Source: Platanthera guangdongensis (Eukaryota > Streptophyta > Magnoliopsida > Asparagales > Orchidaceae). Taken from it: DNA of 64,000 nt. Shown here piece after piece: positions 1-10,099 of the stretch (position 1 is its first letter; each line of letters begins with the position of its first letter). The notes beneath the pieces were generated by a model, which was not told the origin of the DNA, searched no databases, and worked only from the letters and a program-made list of their open reading frames with translations. Made by a program: the position numbers and the translations under genes. The stretch spans positions 58,905,885 through 58,969,884 of the forward strand of contig CM077161.1 of the NCBI GenBank assembly GCA_039583875.1, given 5' to 3'.

Positions 1-219
1 TTGCTTCACTTAATGCTTGTAGACTTGGACGGATTTTCTGTCTTTCTATATGTGCACCTTATGACCACCTATCACATCACTTGGAATACTTGTCCTATCA
101 ATGTTTCAAGGACTAACCTGCATGCATAAACTTTAGCATACATCAAATACAACTTTATATATATCATTGACATGATTGACTTCTTCAAATTTGGGGCATT
201 GTAGGCAATGGACCCAGCA
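1..219 (-). repeat. 3' LTR end (partial) of Sirevirus element A
   Basis: This is the last part, in plus-strand coordinates, of an LTR whose remainder lies outside the window. It ends at CCCAGCA and is followed directly by a polypurine tract read on the minus strand. The sequence from about 90 to 219 matches the end of the LTR at 53300-53444 (shared words include GGACTAACCTGCATGCAT and CAATGGACCC), so A and B belong to one family. The edge of that family's short inverted repeats (TTCACTTAATGC) is visible at about 5-18. Confidence 0.8.
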
Positions 220-237
220 ATCTCCCCCTATTTGAAG
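220..237 (-). other. Polypurine tract of element A
   Basis: Read on the minus strand this is CTTCAAATAGGGGGAGAT followed immediately by the LTR. It is the usual plus-strand priming site. The same word precedes the LTRs of B (53445) and, slightly changed, of I (5240) and J (61246). Confidence 0.8.
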
Positions 238-469
238 AAGTCAAAACCCTTAATCAAATGAGTCAATGACATAAACAATAATATGCAGCAATAAAATTGT
301 AACGACCCTAGCCGATCCAACGTGACAACGTCACAGCTCCGATCTAGGCGACGGTACCAGGCTGCAGCCCAAGCACCCCAACCCCTCTACAGCCCACTGG
401 AGGGTTGTTGGTGGCCACAGCCTCCCTTTGATGCATGAGCGAACTCGACGGTTAAGTTCGGTCGTACGG

Positions 470-533
470 GGACTTCCCAGGAGGTCACCCATCCCATTAC
501 TACTCTCTCCCAGGCACGCTTAACTATGCAGTT
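470..533 (-). other. 5S rRNA-like segment, left arm of palindrome 1
   Basis: Read on the minus strand it contains AGTTAAGCGTGC (box A of the 5S internal promoter) and GGGTGACCTCCTGGGAAGTC (box C), both as in plant 5S rRNA. The first third of 5S rRNA is missing, so this is a derived segment and not a working 5S gene. Confidence 0.8.
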
Positions 534-590
534 CCTTCACTTCTCATCACCAATTGAACTGTAGCTGAATTAGTGATGAGAAGTGAAGGA

Positions 591-653
591 ACTCCATAGT
601 TAAGTGTGCTTGGGCGAGAGTAGTACTGGGATGGACTTCCTCCTGGGAAGTCC
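591..653 (+). other. 5S rRNA-like segment, right arm of palindrome 1
   Basis: It carries AGTTAAGTGTGCTTGGGCGA and then GAGTAGTACTGGGATG, matching plant 5S box A and the intermediate element. Box C is damaged: GACTTCC stands where GGGTGACC is expected, followed by TCCTGGGAAGTCC. Confidence 0.8.
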
Positions 654-827
654 CCGTACGGCCCAACTTGACTGTCTTGTTCGCTCATCAAAGGGAGGTT
701 GTGGACACCAAAAACCCGCCAGTGGGCTGGAGAGGGGTGGGGGTGCTTGAGCTACAGCCCGGTAGCATCGCCTAGAGCGGAGCCGTGACGTTGTCACGTT
801 GGATCGGCTAGGGTCATTACAATAAAA

Positions 828-1137
828 GTGCATGCTTAACTATGGAGTTCCTTCACTTCTCATCACCAATTCAGCTGCAGATCAATTGGTGATGAGAAGT
901 GAAGGAACTCCATAGTTAAGCATGCTTGTGCAAGAGTTGTAAAGGTATGGGTGACCTCCTGGGAAGTCCCCGTACGGCCCAACTTAACTGTCGAGTTTGT
1001 TCATCAAAGGGAGGATGTGGCCACCAACAACCCGCCAGTGGGCTGGAGAGGGGTTGGAGTGCTTGGGCTGCAGCCCGGTAGCGTCACCTAGAGCCGAGCC
1101 GTGACATTGTCACGTTGGATCGGCTAGGGCCATTACA
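828..1137. repeat. Palindromic 5S-like element 2, left arm truncated
   Basis: The right arm (881-1137) is complete and ends in GGCTAGGGCCATTACA. Only the inner 40 bases of the left arm remain (about 831-870), and they pair with 881-920. It follows directly on element 1 and shares its right-hand flank word CAATAAAA(A)GTGCA at 820-832 and 1135-1148. Confidence 0.7.
905..970 (+). other. 5S rRNA-like segment of palindrome 2
   Basis: GAACTCCATAGTTAAGCATGC is followed by a decayed intermediate element and then by an intact box C, GGGTGACCTCCTGGGAAGTC. Confidence 0.78.
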
Positions 1138-1310
1138 ATAAAAAGTGCACTTTTATTGTAACCACCCTAGCCTATCCAACGCGACAATGTCACGGCTCCG
1201 CTCTAGGTGATGCTAGCCCAAGCACCCCAACCCCTCTCCCTCCACAGGCAGGTTGTTGGTGGCCACAACCTCCCTTTATGAGGCAAACTCGATAGTCAAG
1301 CGCGCACCAC

Positions 1311-1374
1311 GGGGACTTCCCAGGAGGTCACCCATCCTAGTACTACTCCATCCCGAGCACGCTTAACTATGCAG
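1311..1374 (-). other. 5S rRNA-like segment, left arm of palindrome 3
   Basis: The minus strand reads AGTTAAGCGTGCTCGGGATG, then GAGTAGTACTAGGATG, then GGGTGACCTCCTGGGAAGTC. Boxes A and C and the intermediate element are all close to the plant 5S consensus. Confidence 0.82.
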
Positions 1375-1398
1375 CTCAATTAGTGATGAGAAGTTGGA

Positions 1399-1463
1399 AA
1401 ACTCCATAGTTAAGCGTGCTCAGGATGGAGTAGTACTGGGATGGGTGACCTCTTGGAAAGTCC
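1399..1463 (+). other. 5S rRNA-like segment, right arm of palindrome 3
   Basis: Box A (AGTTAAGCGTGC) is intact and GAGTAGTACTGGGATGGG matches the intermediate element. Box C has two changes (GGGTGACCTCTTGGAAAGTC). Confidence 0.8.
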
Positions 1464-1629
1464 CTGTGGTGCGCGCTTGACTATCGAGTTTGACTCATTA
1501 AAGGGAAGTTGTGGCCACCAACAACCCGCCTGTGGAGGGAGAAGGGTTGGGGTGCTTGGGCTGCAGCACGATAGCGTCGCCTAGAGCGGAGCCGTGACGT
1601 TCTCACATTGGATCGGCTAGGGTCATTAA

Positions 1630-2137
1630 AAAATATTAACACAAAACATGAGAAGAAGTTTTAGTTATCTACAGGGTGAACATCATCACACCTGCTCCCC
1701 CTGAATTGTTGCTACCTGGACTTGATCAATTTGATCATATCCTTCTCATAGTTATGATACCACTTGTATTCGTCTCCTCCTATCTTCTGATACCAGATCA
1801 TATCCTTCTCTGGTATCTATCATATCATTCTCCTCCAATTTTTGACTTCTTTAAATAGTCAGGGAGGTTCGGGAGTGGTGCTCCCCCTTTTTGAGTACAA
1901 ATAAGCAGCAGTTGAACCACTTGAGAGTACTGGAGCAGTGCTGGACTTGATCCCCCTCAATTGAAGCATCATCTGTCATGCTTCCTGATAGACTATTTAG
2001 TCTATACCATCTTGATACTACTCTAACCAGCATGATACCACTCAAGATATACAACTTGAAAAATCTTCAAATTACCGAAGTACTTGTCCACCCGCAAGAA
2101 GGAATACAACTTGAAATAATAAGAGGAGCAATTGAAG
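1630..2137 (-). other. Non-coding 3' region of element A with scattered purine tracts
   Basis: This lies between the end of pol and the 5S palindromes. There is no gene. On the minus strand it has several purine-rich tracts, at about 1696-1708, 1881-1895 (AAAAAGGGGGAGCAC) and 1938-1952. Repeated polypurine tracts before the 3' LTR are a known mark of Sirevirus elements. The short ORFs here are not convincing. Confidence 0.6.
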
Positions 2138-3556
2138 CTATGCTAGGTTCAACATACCCAATTCAAACTTGAAGGTGTTGAACTTTGCTTCATCAAGTGG
2201 CTTAGTGAAGATGTCTGGCAACTTACTTATCTGTTGGGACAAACTCAAGGTTGATATATTCACATTCCACATGCTTCCTAATGAAATGATATCTAATCTC
2301 AATATGCTTAGTCCTGCTGTGTGAAACAGGATTCCTAGTAATTGAGATGACACAAGTAGAATCATAATATAATGGACTTCTACTTATCTGAAGGTTATAA
2401 TCTTGGAGCTGATGCTAGATCCACAGCAACTGATCATAGCAGCTACCTACTGAAATGTACTCTGACTCTGCAGTTGAAATTTCAACACTTGTTTGCTTCT
2501 TGTTGCTCCAAGACACTAGTCTTCCTCTCAAGAATTGACAGGTGCTAGAAGTGTTTTTTCTGTCCTCTTTGCAGCCTGCAAAATCTGCATCTGAATAGCT
2601 ACTTAGCTCAAACTCCCCACTCCTAGGGTATTATAGGCCAAGATCTGGTGTGCCCTTAAGATACCTCAAAATTCTCTTTGCAGCAAAGTAATGAGATTCT
2701 TTAGGGCAAGCCTAATACCTAGCACAAACACATGTAGCATACATGATGTCTGGCCTACTTGCAGTAAGATATAGAAGGGAGCCAATTAACCATCCATACA
2801 AAGTTTCATCAACAGGTTTCCCAGTATCATCTTTTCTTATAGGCACACTTGACCCCATGGGAGTTTTCATAGTGGAGGAATTCTCCATACCAAACTTCTT
2901 GATTAATTTCCTGTTGAACTTAGATTGGGATATGGACAAGCCATCATCAGTCTGCCTAACTTGGACACCCAAGAAAAACTTAAGTTCACTCATACTGCTC
3001 ATCTCAAACTTCCCTTGCATAAGTTTGGCAAACTTCCTGCAGAGGTTTTCATCAGTAGATCCAAAGATAATGTCATCTACATATATCTGGACTTGGATGA
3101 TCTTACCCTTAGATTCTCCTATGAATATGTTCTTGTCTATCTTCTCCCTCGAGAATTTATTCTCAATGGGGAAACTAAATAATATCTCATACCAAGCTCT
3201 ACGGGGCTTGCTTCAACCCATATAGAGCTTTCCTAAGTCTATAAACATAATTAGGTGAGTTAGGAACAACAAAACCTGGAGGCTGCTAAACATAGACTTC
3301 TTCTTTTATCTCACCATTCAGTAAGGCTGACTTCACATCAATCTGGTAGACCTTGAATCCCTTGTATGCAGCATATTCAAGGAATAATTTGATGGCCTCC
3401 AATCTTGCTACAGGCGCAAAGGTTTAATCAAAATCAATATCTTCCTCTTGTTTGTACCCCTTAGCTACTAGCCTTGCCTTATTCTTGATTATAATGCCAT
3501 TTTCATCAAGTTTATTCTTGTAAATCTAGTTGACTCCAATGACATTATGTCCTTGT
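2138..3556 (-). pseudogene. Element A pol, 3' part: reverse transcriptase end and RNase H
   Basis: This is the minus-strand remnant of the copia polyprotein. The YVDD active site of reverse transcriptase is at 3072-3083. A frame at 3020-2712 gives KFFLGVQV and TASRPDIMYA, the usual connection between reverse transcriptase and RNase H. RNase H follows with SDADFAGCKEDRK and STAESEY, then NPVSHSRTKHIEIRYHF, and the C-terminus DIFTKPLDEAKF...ELGMLNL at about 2140-2200. The frame shifts more than once and has stops, so it is dead. The upstream end is cut at 3556 by element I and resumes at 15992. Confidence 0.88.
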
Positions 3557-4396
3557 TGAAAGAATTGGTTTCAAGATTGTCTAAATAGCTAGAGGGGGGT
3601 GAATAGGTTCAATCCCAATTCTACTTAGGCAGTTAATAAATTGCTCACAGCACAGTTATAAATTCTACAGCTATCACAGTACATAATCATCCAATCACAA
3701 CATACACACAGATTTATAGTGGTTCCCCAAATGATGGGTACATCCACTTTCCCCCTTCGCCTATCTAGCAGTACACTAGATTCGGCCTAACTTCCTTCCA
3801 CCTTCTCAGATCCTCAGATCTTACAACTCAGAACTCAAACTGGTTCCTACAGCTCACACTTCAACAAGTGCTACAACTCAGGCTCTTCGCAAGAACCCTA
3901 CCTCAGAGTGAATCCACACTCCTACCACTCAGGCAATCAAGCCCTACCTCAGCCTTTATAATCACAGGCTTACAACTCAGTGATTGAAATCTCTTACACT
4001 CAGATCTAAAATAGTTCTTACAAAAAATTGATTAAGAAAATGTTTCCTCCTTCACCCAGATAGAGAGAGGTGAGGGAATCTTGATCAGATCATGATGGAT
4101 CTGCTTTCTCCTATTCTTTGATGTAATGAATCTGATTCAACCTGACTTAGCTTATTCAAAGCTTCTTGAAAGAGAGAACCTAGGTTGAACCTTCTTGAGA
4201 AGTTGGTGTTGATCCAGCTTCTACCTCCTTGCAGAATTAAATCCGCAAAACACTGATAGATCTGATGAGATGCTATCACCTTCACCGATTTAGAATCAGA
4301 ATCTTCTTACTGTAAAGAATTCCGTGAATTCTTTTTGGAGAATTCATCTTTATTTTCTCTCTGTCTTCTGTTGTTTAATTTATGATATCTCAGCTC

Positions 4397-4404
4397 TATT
4401 TATA
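4397..4404 (-). promoter_or_regulatory. TATA box of the 3' LTR of element I
   Basis: The minus strand reads CTATAAATAG. It lies directly downstream, in the sense of transcription, of the palindrome array, and the same box is present in the other LTR at 15173-15180. Position and sequence fit the Pol II core promoter of an LTR. Confidence 0.7.
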
Positions 4405-4539
4405 GATCACATATGAGGCAACCGGCTGATCCGGTAGTTGACTGGCATCTGACAGTTCTGACATGTCTATCAGCCTTGATGAATCTGGCAGCTGTCAAGT
4501 TTATAGTCTTGAGATTTGGCAATGAGAGTTATTTAACTC

Positions 4540-5100
4540 AGCTGAATGTGTCGAGACATAAGGATAGTATTTGTCGACACAGATGAAGTATGTGTCGACG
4601 CAATTACCAGGGTGTCGACACACTTCCTTTGGTGTTGTCGACACACTTCCTTTGGTGTTGTCGACAAACTTCAAAAATTGTCGACATAGCTCTTCATTCA
4701 GTCTCAACACTACCTTTGTAAACTGTTTCGACATACTTCACAAACTGTCAGCACAACTGATGTAGACTCAAACTCTGTAAGTCGACACAAGTCCTGTGTG
4801 TCAACACAATTCTTTATCAAGTTATTGACACAACCTTTGTAGAATGTGTCGACACAAGTCATGTGTGTCGACACAGCTTCTCCAAATGTCGACCCAAGTC
4901 CTGGATGTTGACATAGTTGCTTCTTTACAATTGTTAGTTAAACAAAGTCTAAGTTTGTCAACACAAGTTATGAGTGTCGACACAGTTGATGTCGACTTAA
5001 CCTCTGGGTGTCGACACAAGTCCTGTGTGTCGACACAGACTTGCTTCTTCTCTCAACACAGCTCCTTCAAAGGTGTCGACACTAAATAAGTGTCTCGACA
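4540..5100. repeat. TGTCGACA palindrome array in the 3' LTR of element I
   Basis: There are more than 15 copies of TGTCGACA or near versions, commonly as GTGTCGACACA(A/G) joined by 10-25 variable bases. The core is self-complementary, so both strands look alike. Palindrome-rich LTR regions upstream of the promoter have been described for maize Sireviruses. The short ORFs here (for example 4571-4765) only reflect the repeat. Confidence 0.85.
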
Positions 5101-5239
5101 CTTTTGTACTTAGAATATTTTCTGCATTCTTCTGCCTACACAAGTAAACTCAATACATCATCAATTACAACCTGATGTATATCATTGAGTCAGGTGAGGC
5201 TTCTCCAAATCAGGTATACAATTTCCAATATACCCAACA

Positions 5240-5257
5240 ATCTCCTCCTATTTGGAG
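5240..5257 (-). other. Polypurine tract of element I
   Basis: The minus strand reads CTCCAAATAGGAGGAGAT and abuts the LTR end at 5239. Confidence 0.75.
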
Positions 5258-5552
5258 AAGTCATAACTCATAGTCAATGATATATACCAATATAACAAAA
5301 ATGATAAGCATGATGTATTCAGACATTTCAAACAAAATTATTCAAGAACAGATATAGCATGTTACACACAAATATTCAAAATGAAATATCATAAGGAAAC
5401 CATGCAACTCAGAGACATGGATATATAAACTATTGTAAACCCAGAATTTCATTTTCATATAATCAAATTAAGATTACAAGGTTAATGTTTTATAAGAACA
5501 ACCAAAAAATACACCGTTCTTCTATAACCTAGTCAATCTAAAGTTAAGGTTG

Positions 5553-8198
5553 ATCTGGTTCCTTGATGACAATCCCTTTGCCTTACTGAATAGAAGCTTT
5601 GACTTCAGCTTCAGTATCAGAAACAGGCTTCTTACCCTTGATGTCTTTGGCCTTCAATTGAGCAGTTTTCAGCTTTTGTCTTTCAATGTAATGGAATTGT
5701 TTTGGGAAGTACTTGCAAGGCTCTATGGAATTTGCAGGGATTTTTCTAGCCTTCAAGTCCTTCCTGAATTTGTAGATTTTCTCTTGTTGTGCAAGATATT
5801 TATCCCATTCCTGATTGGACTACCACTTACCCATGTTATATTGATTTTCAGCACCTGCATTCCATGAAGTTAAGATGATGCTCCTGGAGGTTGGACTCCA
5901 TTTCTCAAAATCAGGCCTAGCCTCAACCTGTTCTCTGAATCGTTTCTTGGATATTTGGGCCTCATGCTCTTTAAGTAAAACTGAGTCAGCCATGTCCACT
6001 TCCTCACAAATTACTAACAATTTGTCCAGTGGAGGGATGTACATATTCTGGACTGTCTTTTGAATTTCTTCAAAATCAGAAGGGGGATATATGACTTGAG
6101 CTACATCATGGTGCATCCCCTCAAAGAGTGCAGGTTGGCATCCAGATTCTGCAATATTGTTGTCATCACATAAGGGTGGATATCCCAAGGTAGCTATGAT
6201 ACTGTTAGATACCCATTTTGTATGTTAGGAGCTAGCTTGAACTAATACATTCTCCCCCTTTATGACTTCTCGATGAATATGATCTTAGAGATCATTTTTC
6301 TGAAACCTTATTTGATCAGTAATATGATAATTCCCAGTTGTATAGTAGTCTTTAAACTTCATGATTTGAGATGAAATTGCAGACTCAGAAGTTTGGATAG
6401 CAGAAGGAACTGTTGGCAAATCCAGTTTAATCTGTGCTTCTATAGCAGACACTTTGGTGTTCATATTGGTTTCTATGGCTGAGGATTGTTCAGCCAATTT
6501 TGTTAAAGTGATGGTATAGAGTTCCATCAAATTCTCATTCAGTCTTTTCTGATTTTCTAGTACAATCCCTTGCTTGAGAACCAGATCATCAACTTCAGTT
6601 TTAGTGGTTTGTTCCTGTTTGGCAAGATATACCACAACATTACCTCCCTTATGGAAACAGTCTGTCATTTATTTATTAAGCAAATTGACCTCAAATCTGA
6701 TAGATTTGTTGTCTTGTGCCAAACTGACTTGCAGCTGTACCAATAGAGAACTAAACTCTATTTGAGGAGCAGTTGATGTGGAACCAGCCTTTAAGGCTTT
6801 CTTATATCCAGAGCTCTTTTTCCTCAACTCCATAAACTTTCTTTTCTTAAGTACTAAGGCTGCTACCTCATCTTTAGAATCAGTTGATATCTCAAGTTCT
6901 GCTATTGTGCATGGAACATCTACATCTAGTCTTGGAGCTAGGTATAGCGCCTCCCCCTCAACCCTTGCAGTAGTGGGTGCATCAACATAAATATCTTCCT
7001 TGTGTACCTCTTCTTGCTCCCCCTGGAAGTCAGTCTCTAATTCTTGAATTACTTCAGTCTCAGGAGCCTGGGGTTTCTCTGGTAGATCAGGAATATACAC
7101 ATCTTGTGCCTCTCTTTCAGAAGGGTCAGCAGTTGTGTTAATTTCATGAACTACTTCCATTATAGTGAGGTTTGCAGTCTCACTGTCTAGCTTGGCTTCG
7201 TTGATAGTTTCCCCAGAGACTGATATATCTTGAGTATCTGTCAGATGGACAGTATCCGCTTGGATTTAAGTTTCAGTTCCAAGTCTGTGGGTTGGAGACT
7301 TCCTGGGTTGTTCAGTGTTATCGTCATCAGAACTGAAAACTACTCTTTCTTCTGAGTCACTGGAGGACTCCTCAGCTTGTACTGTATCTCTCTTTGATGT
7401 TGTGACCTGTTTGGACTTCTGCTTTGGTGCAGGTTCTTCCTTGGACAATACTCTGTCCCACCTAGACAAGATTCTTATATCCATTCTCCTCATATGGTTA
7501 ATTTTGAAACTAGCAATCTGGTTTAGAACATCAGGTATACTTAGAGCAAGATGATGACTTAAGATTCTGCCTAGATTTGGCTTCTTAATACTTTCCTTAA
7601 TCTTGTTAAAGATTACTGTACTCCAGTTAGTCTTCACCTTGAAGATGATTCTTGTCATGAGGCTGAACATATAGTAAGAGATCCTATCATGCCCCCGAGT
7701 TTTGCAGAGAACTACCTTCCCAATTATCTCAGACAGAAACTTCCCTTTGGAGTTCATCCCTTTCCTAGTCATGGATGATCCAATGTTTGTGGTTGAGGGC
7801 AGCCCATGCCATTTAAGGGCTTCAGCAGTCAAATTAGAATCAACCTCAGTCTCTTCTTTAATCCTTGGTAGCTGAAGGATTTTACTCAGACTTTTGAGTG
7901 TTATTTTCATTATTTCTCCGTGAACAGTAGACTTGATCTTGTTCCCCTTAGAATTCAATGTAGCGTTGGAATAGAATTCTAGAACTTCCTTCTTCCAAAT
8001 TCTTGTTGATTCAGAAACCAAATAATCCAGTCCTGCTTCCTGAATTATGTCCACAACCGCCTTGATTTCTTGGTCAGCATCATTGAATGCTACCCAAATG
8101 AGCTCATAACCTTCATTAATGTTATTGTCCAACTTAGGCGCCATTGGTGATGAGAGAAGTGAAGTTGAAGAGAAGGAAGAGGATATTCTTGTCGACAC
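5553..8198 (-). pseudogene. Downstream (env-like position) ORF of element I
   Basis: The ORF pieces starting at 8198, 7160, 6668 and 6188 all lie in one reading frame. They therefore come from a single ancestral frame of about 880 codons broken only by a few stops (7266-7268, 6669-6671, 6285-6287 and 5820-5822 among them). The N-terminal 310 residues contain EVLEFYSNA, a helix-rich stretch, and PNLGRILSHHLAL. This resembles the 'putative plant transposon protein' type of domain often found in plant retroelements. An acidic and coiled-coil middle follows, then a C-terminal part with WSPTSRSIIL, QEWDKYLAQQ and KYFPKQFHYIERQ. The order and all three blocks recur in element J. Sireviruses often carry an extra ORF at this place, called env-like. 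No signal peptide or clear membrane segment is seen, so I do not call it an envelope protein. Confidence 0.7.
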
Positions 8199-8254
8199 AG
8201 ACGGCTTAGTCTTGAGATTTCTGAGAGCGAAGTCGACAAGGTCTCTTTTCCACC

Positions 8255-8262
8255 TATTTATA
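8255..8262 (-). promoter_or_regulatory. Internal TATA box before the downstream ORF of element I
   Basis: The minus strand reads AGTATAAATAGGTGG. The TATA box is 57 bases upstream of the first ATG of the downstream ORF (8198) and 111 bases upstream of a second in-frame ATG (about 8144, MAPKL). It directly follows the palindrome array at 8565-8320. This is the same order as in the LTR. Promoter function is inferred. Confidence 0.5.
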
Positions 8263-8319
8263 CTTTTCTAAGTAGGGAAGGTCAAAAGGCTGGCTGAAAT
8301 TAGAGTTTCGTATGACGAC

Positions 8320-8565
8320 ACAATTTTGATCGTGTCGACACGGACTGGTAAAGTCTTGACAGAGTTTAGAGTCTCGACAACGGTAAGTGTCGACATTAAT
8401 TTCCGAGTGTCGACACAGATGACCTTTTATGTCGACACCAACATCTAAGTGTCAACAACTCGATGTGTCGACACCAACTTCTGAGTGTCGACACAGATTT
8501 CTTTATCAGTCGACACCAACTGCTGAGTGTTGACACAGACTACTTTATGTGTCGACACTAATTTA
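8320..8565. repeat. Internal TGTCGACA palindrome array of element I
   Basis: About nine TGTCGACA-type units lie between the end of pol (8607) and the downstream ORF. The core and spacing (GTGTCGACACAGA, GTCGACACCAAC) are those of the LTR arrays at 4540-5100 and 15320-15860. There is no gene in 8263-8606. Confidence 0.85.
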
Positions 8566-8606
8566 CTTAGTCATATGTTGAGTAGAATTTTTCTAACTTT
8601 ACCATC

Positions 8607-9212
8607 CTATTCCAGATTCAACATGCCTAATTCAATTTTAAAATAATTGAATTTACTTCCATCTAAAGGTTTAGTGAACATATCAACTACTTGTGTATCA
8701 GTAAAAATAAACTCTACATATATGTCCTCTTTCTCAACATGTTCTCTAATAAAATAGTACCTAATTTCAATGTGTTTTGTTCTGCTATGTGAAACAGGAT
8801 TTCTAGCAATTGATATAACACTAGTAGAATCACAGTATAATGGAGTTCTACTTATCTTGATGTCATAATCTTCTAGTTGATGTTCTATCCATAGCAAGTG
8901 AGCACAGCAACTTCTAGCTGCAATATATTCTGACTCTGCTGTGGATATAGCAACACTTGTCTGCTTTTTGCTTTTCCATGATACCAATCTTCCACCTAGG
9001 AATTTGCATGTACCTGTGGTACTTTTCCTATCTTCCTTACAGCCTGCAAAGTCTGCATCTGAAAAGCCTGTTAGCAGAAAATCTCTATTCCTAGGGTACC
9101 ACCGACCAAGATTTGGTGTTCCCTTAAGATATCTTAAAATTCTCTTTGCAGCAGAATAATGAGACTCTTTAGGGCATGCCTGGTATCTAGTACAGAAACA
9201 TGTAGCATACAT
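8607..9212 (-). pseudogene. RNase H domain of element I
   Basis: This is the C-terminal part of the copia polyprotein, an open stretch of about 200 residues. It includes YQACPKESHYSAAKRILRYL, the RNase H acidic motif SDADFAGCKEDRKSTTG, STAESEYIAA, the DSTSVISIARNPV block and HIEIRYYFIREHV, ending in DMFTKPLDGSKF...ELGMLNLE. The frame is broken from the reverse transcriptase upstream. RNase H removes the RNA strand during reverse transcription. Confidence 0.88.
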
Positions 9213-10084
9213 GATTTCAGGCCTACTTGCAGTAAAGTATAGTAAGGAGCCAATTATTCATCTATACAAAGTCTCATCAACAGGTTTCCCTGCCTCATCT
9301 TTGCCTAAAGGCATACTTGACCCCATTGGAGTTTTCATGGTGGAAGCAGTCTCCATACCATATTTTTTTAACCAACTCCCTGGTGAACTTAGACTGGGAT
9401 ATGAACAATCCATCATCAGTCTGTTTTACTTGAAGTCCCAAGAAGAACTTTAGCTCACCCATGTTGCTCATCTCAAACTTTCCTTGCATAAGTTTGGCAA
9501 ACTTCCTGTAATGGTTGTTCTCAGTAGATCCAAAGATTATGTCATCAACATATATCTGGACTAGGATGATTCTTGCCCTTTGATTCCCTCCGGAATAGGG
9601 TCTTATCTATTTTCCACCTTGAGAATTTTTTCTCAATGTGGAAAGTAGACAATGTCTCATACCATGCTCTAGGGGCTTGTTTCAACCCATATAGAGCTTT
9701 CTTAAGTCTATAGACATGATCAGGAAAGTGAGGATCTACAAAACTTGATGGCTGGTCCACATATACTTCCTCTTTTAGATCTCCATTCAGGAATGTTGAC
9801 TTGACATCCATTTGAAAGACCTTGAATTCTTTATAGGCAGCATAGGAAAGGAATAGTCTTATTACTTCCAGCCTTGCTACTGGGGCAAAGATCTGGTCAA
9901 AGTCTATTCCTTCTTCCTGTTTATAGCCTTTTGCCACCAATCTGGCCTTGTTCTTGACAATAATACCATTTTCATCTAACTTATTCATGTAGATCCACTT
10001 AGTCCCTATCACATTATGTCCTTTTGGTCTAGGGACCTGTTTCCAAACTTTGCATCTCTTGAATTGGATCAGCTCTTCCTGCAT
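9213..10084 (-). pseudogene. Reverse transcriptase domain of element I
   Basis: The main frame (10084-9545) reads [19 protein letters not shown], then [64 protein letters not shown] and [13 protein letters not shown], which are the standard copia reverse-transcriptase blocks. The YVDD active site is at 9541-9552 but lies after a frameshift near 9570. A further piece (9489-9295) gives KFFLGLQVKQTDDGLFISQ. Stops and frameshifts make it inactive. Confidence 0.88.
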
Positions 10085-10099
10085 AGCACCAATCCAGAA

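Larger units (their letters stand above)
298..822. repeat. Palindromic element 1 with head-to-head 5S-rRNA-like arms
   Basis: This is an almost perfect inverted repeat of about 525 bases. The ends are TGTAACGACCCTAGCC on the left and GGCTAGGGTCATTACA on the right. Two arms of about 250 bases flank a short centre near 551-572. Each arm holds a segment like the 3' two-thirds of plant 5S rRNA, both pointing outward. The 8-base word CAATAAAA stands on both sides (289-296 and 820-827) and may be a target duplication. 5S segments inside LTRs are known from Cassandra elements. Here the organisation is palindromic, so this may be two Cassandra-like LTRs head to head or a separate foldback element. 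Confidence 0.75.
1157..1629. repeat. Palindromic 5S-like element 3
   Basis: This is the third copy of the palindromic family, with both arms present. It starts TGTAACCACCCTAGCC and ends GGCTAGGGTCATTA. The centre is at about 1374-1395. It is more diverged from copies 1 and 2 than they are from each other. Element 2 and element 3 are joined through a small palindrome at 1135-1157. Confidence 0.72.
3557..5239 (-). repeat. 3' LTR of element I
   Basis: It is 1683 bases long and in plus orientation runs from TGAAAGAATTGG to TACCCAACA. It pairs with 14359-15991. In transcription order it has a TGTCGACA palindrome array (5100-4540), then a TATA box (4404-4397), then a leader rich in CTCAGATC and CTACAACTCAG words. 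Confidence 0.9.

Noticed and set aside
591..1463. Functional 5S rRNA genes
   Set aside because: All copies lack the first third of 5S rRNA and stand inside palindromes. Only the internal promoter part is alike.
4540..5100. CRISPR-like array (short repeats with spacers)
   Set aside because: The repeats are 8-14 bases, variable and self-complementary, the spacers vary in length, the array lies inside an LTR and recurs in both LTRs, and the DNA is from a plant.
5553..8198. True envelope protein in the extra ORF of element I
   Set aside because: No signal peptide, cleavage site or convincing membrane segment is seen. Only the position is env-like.
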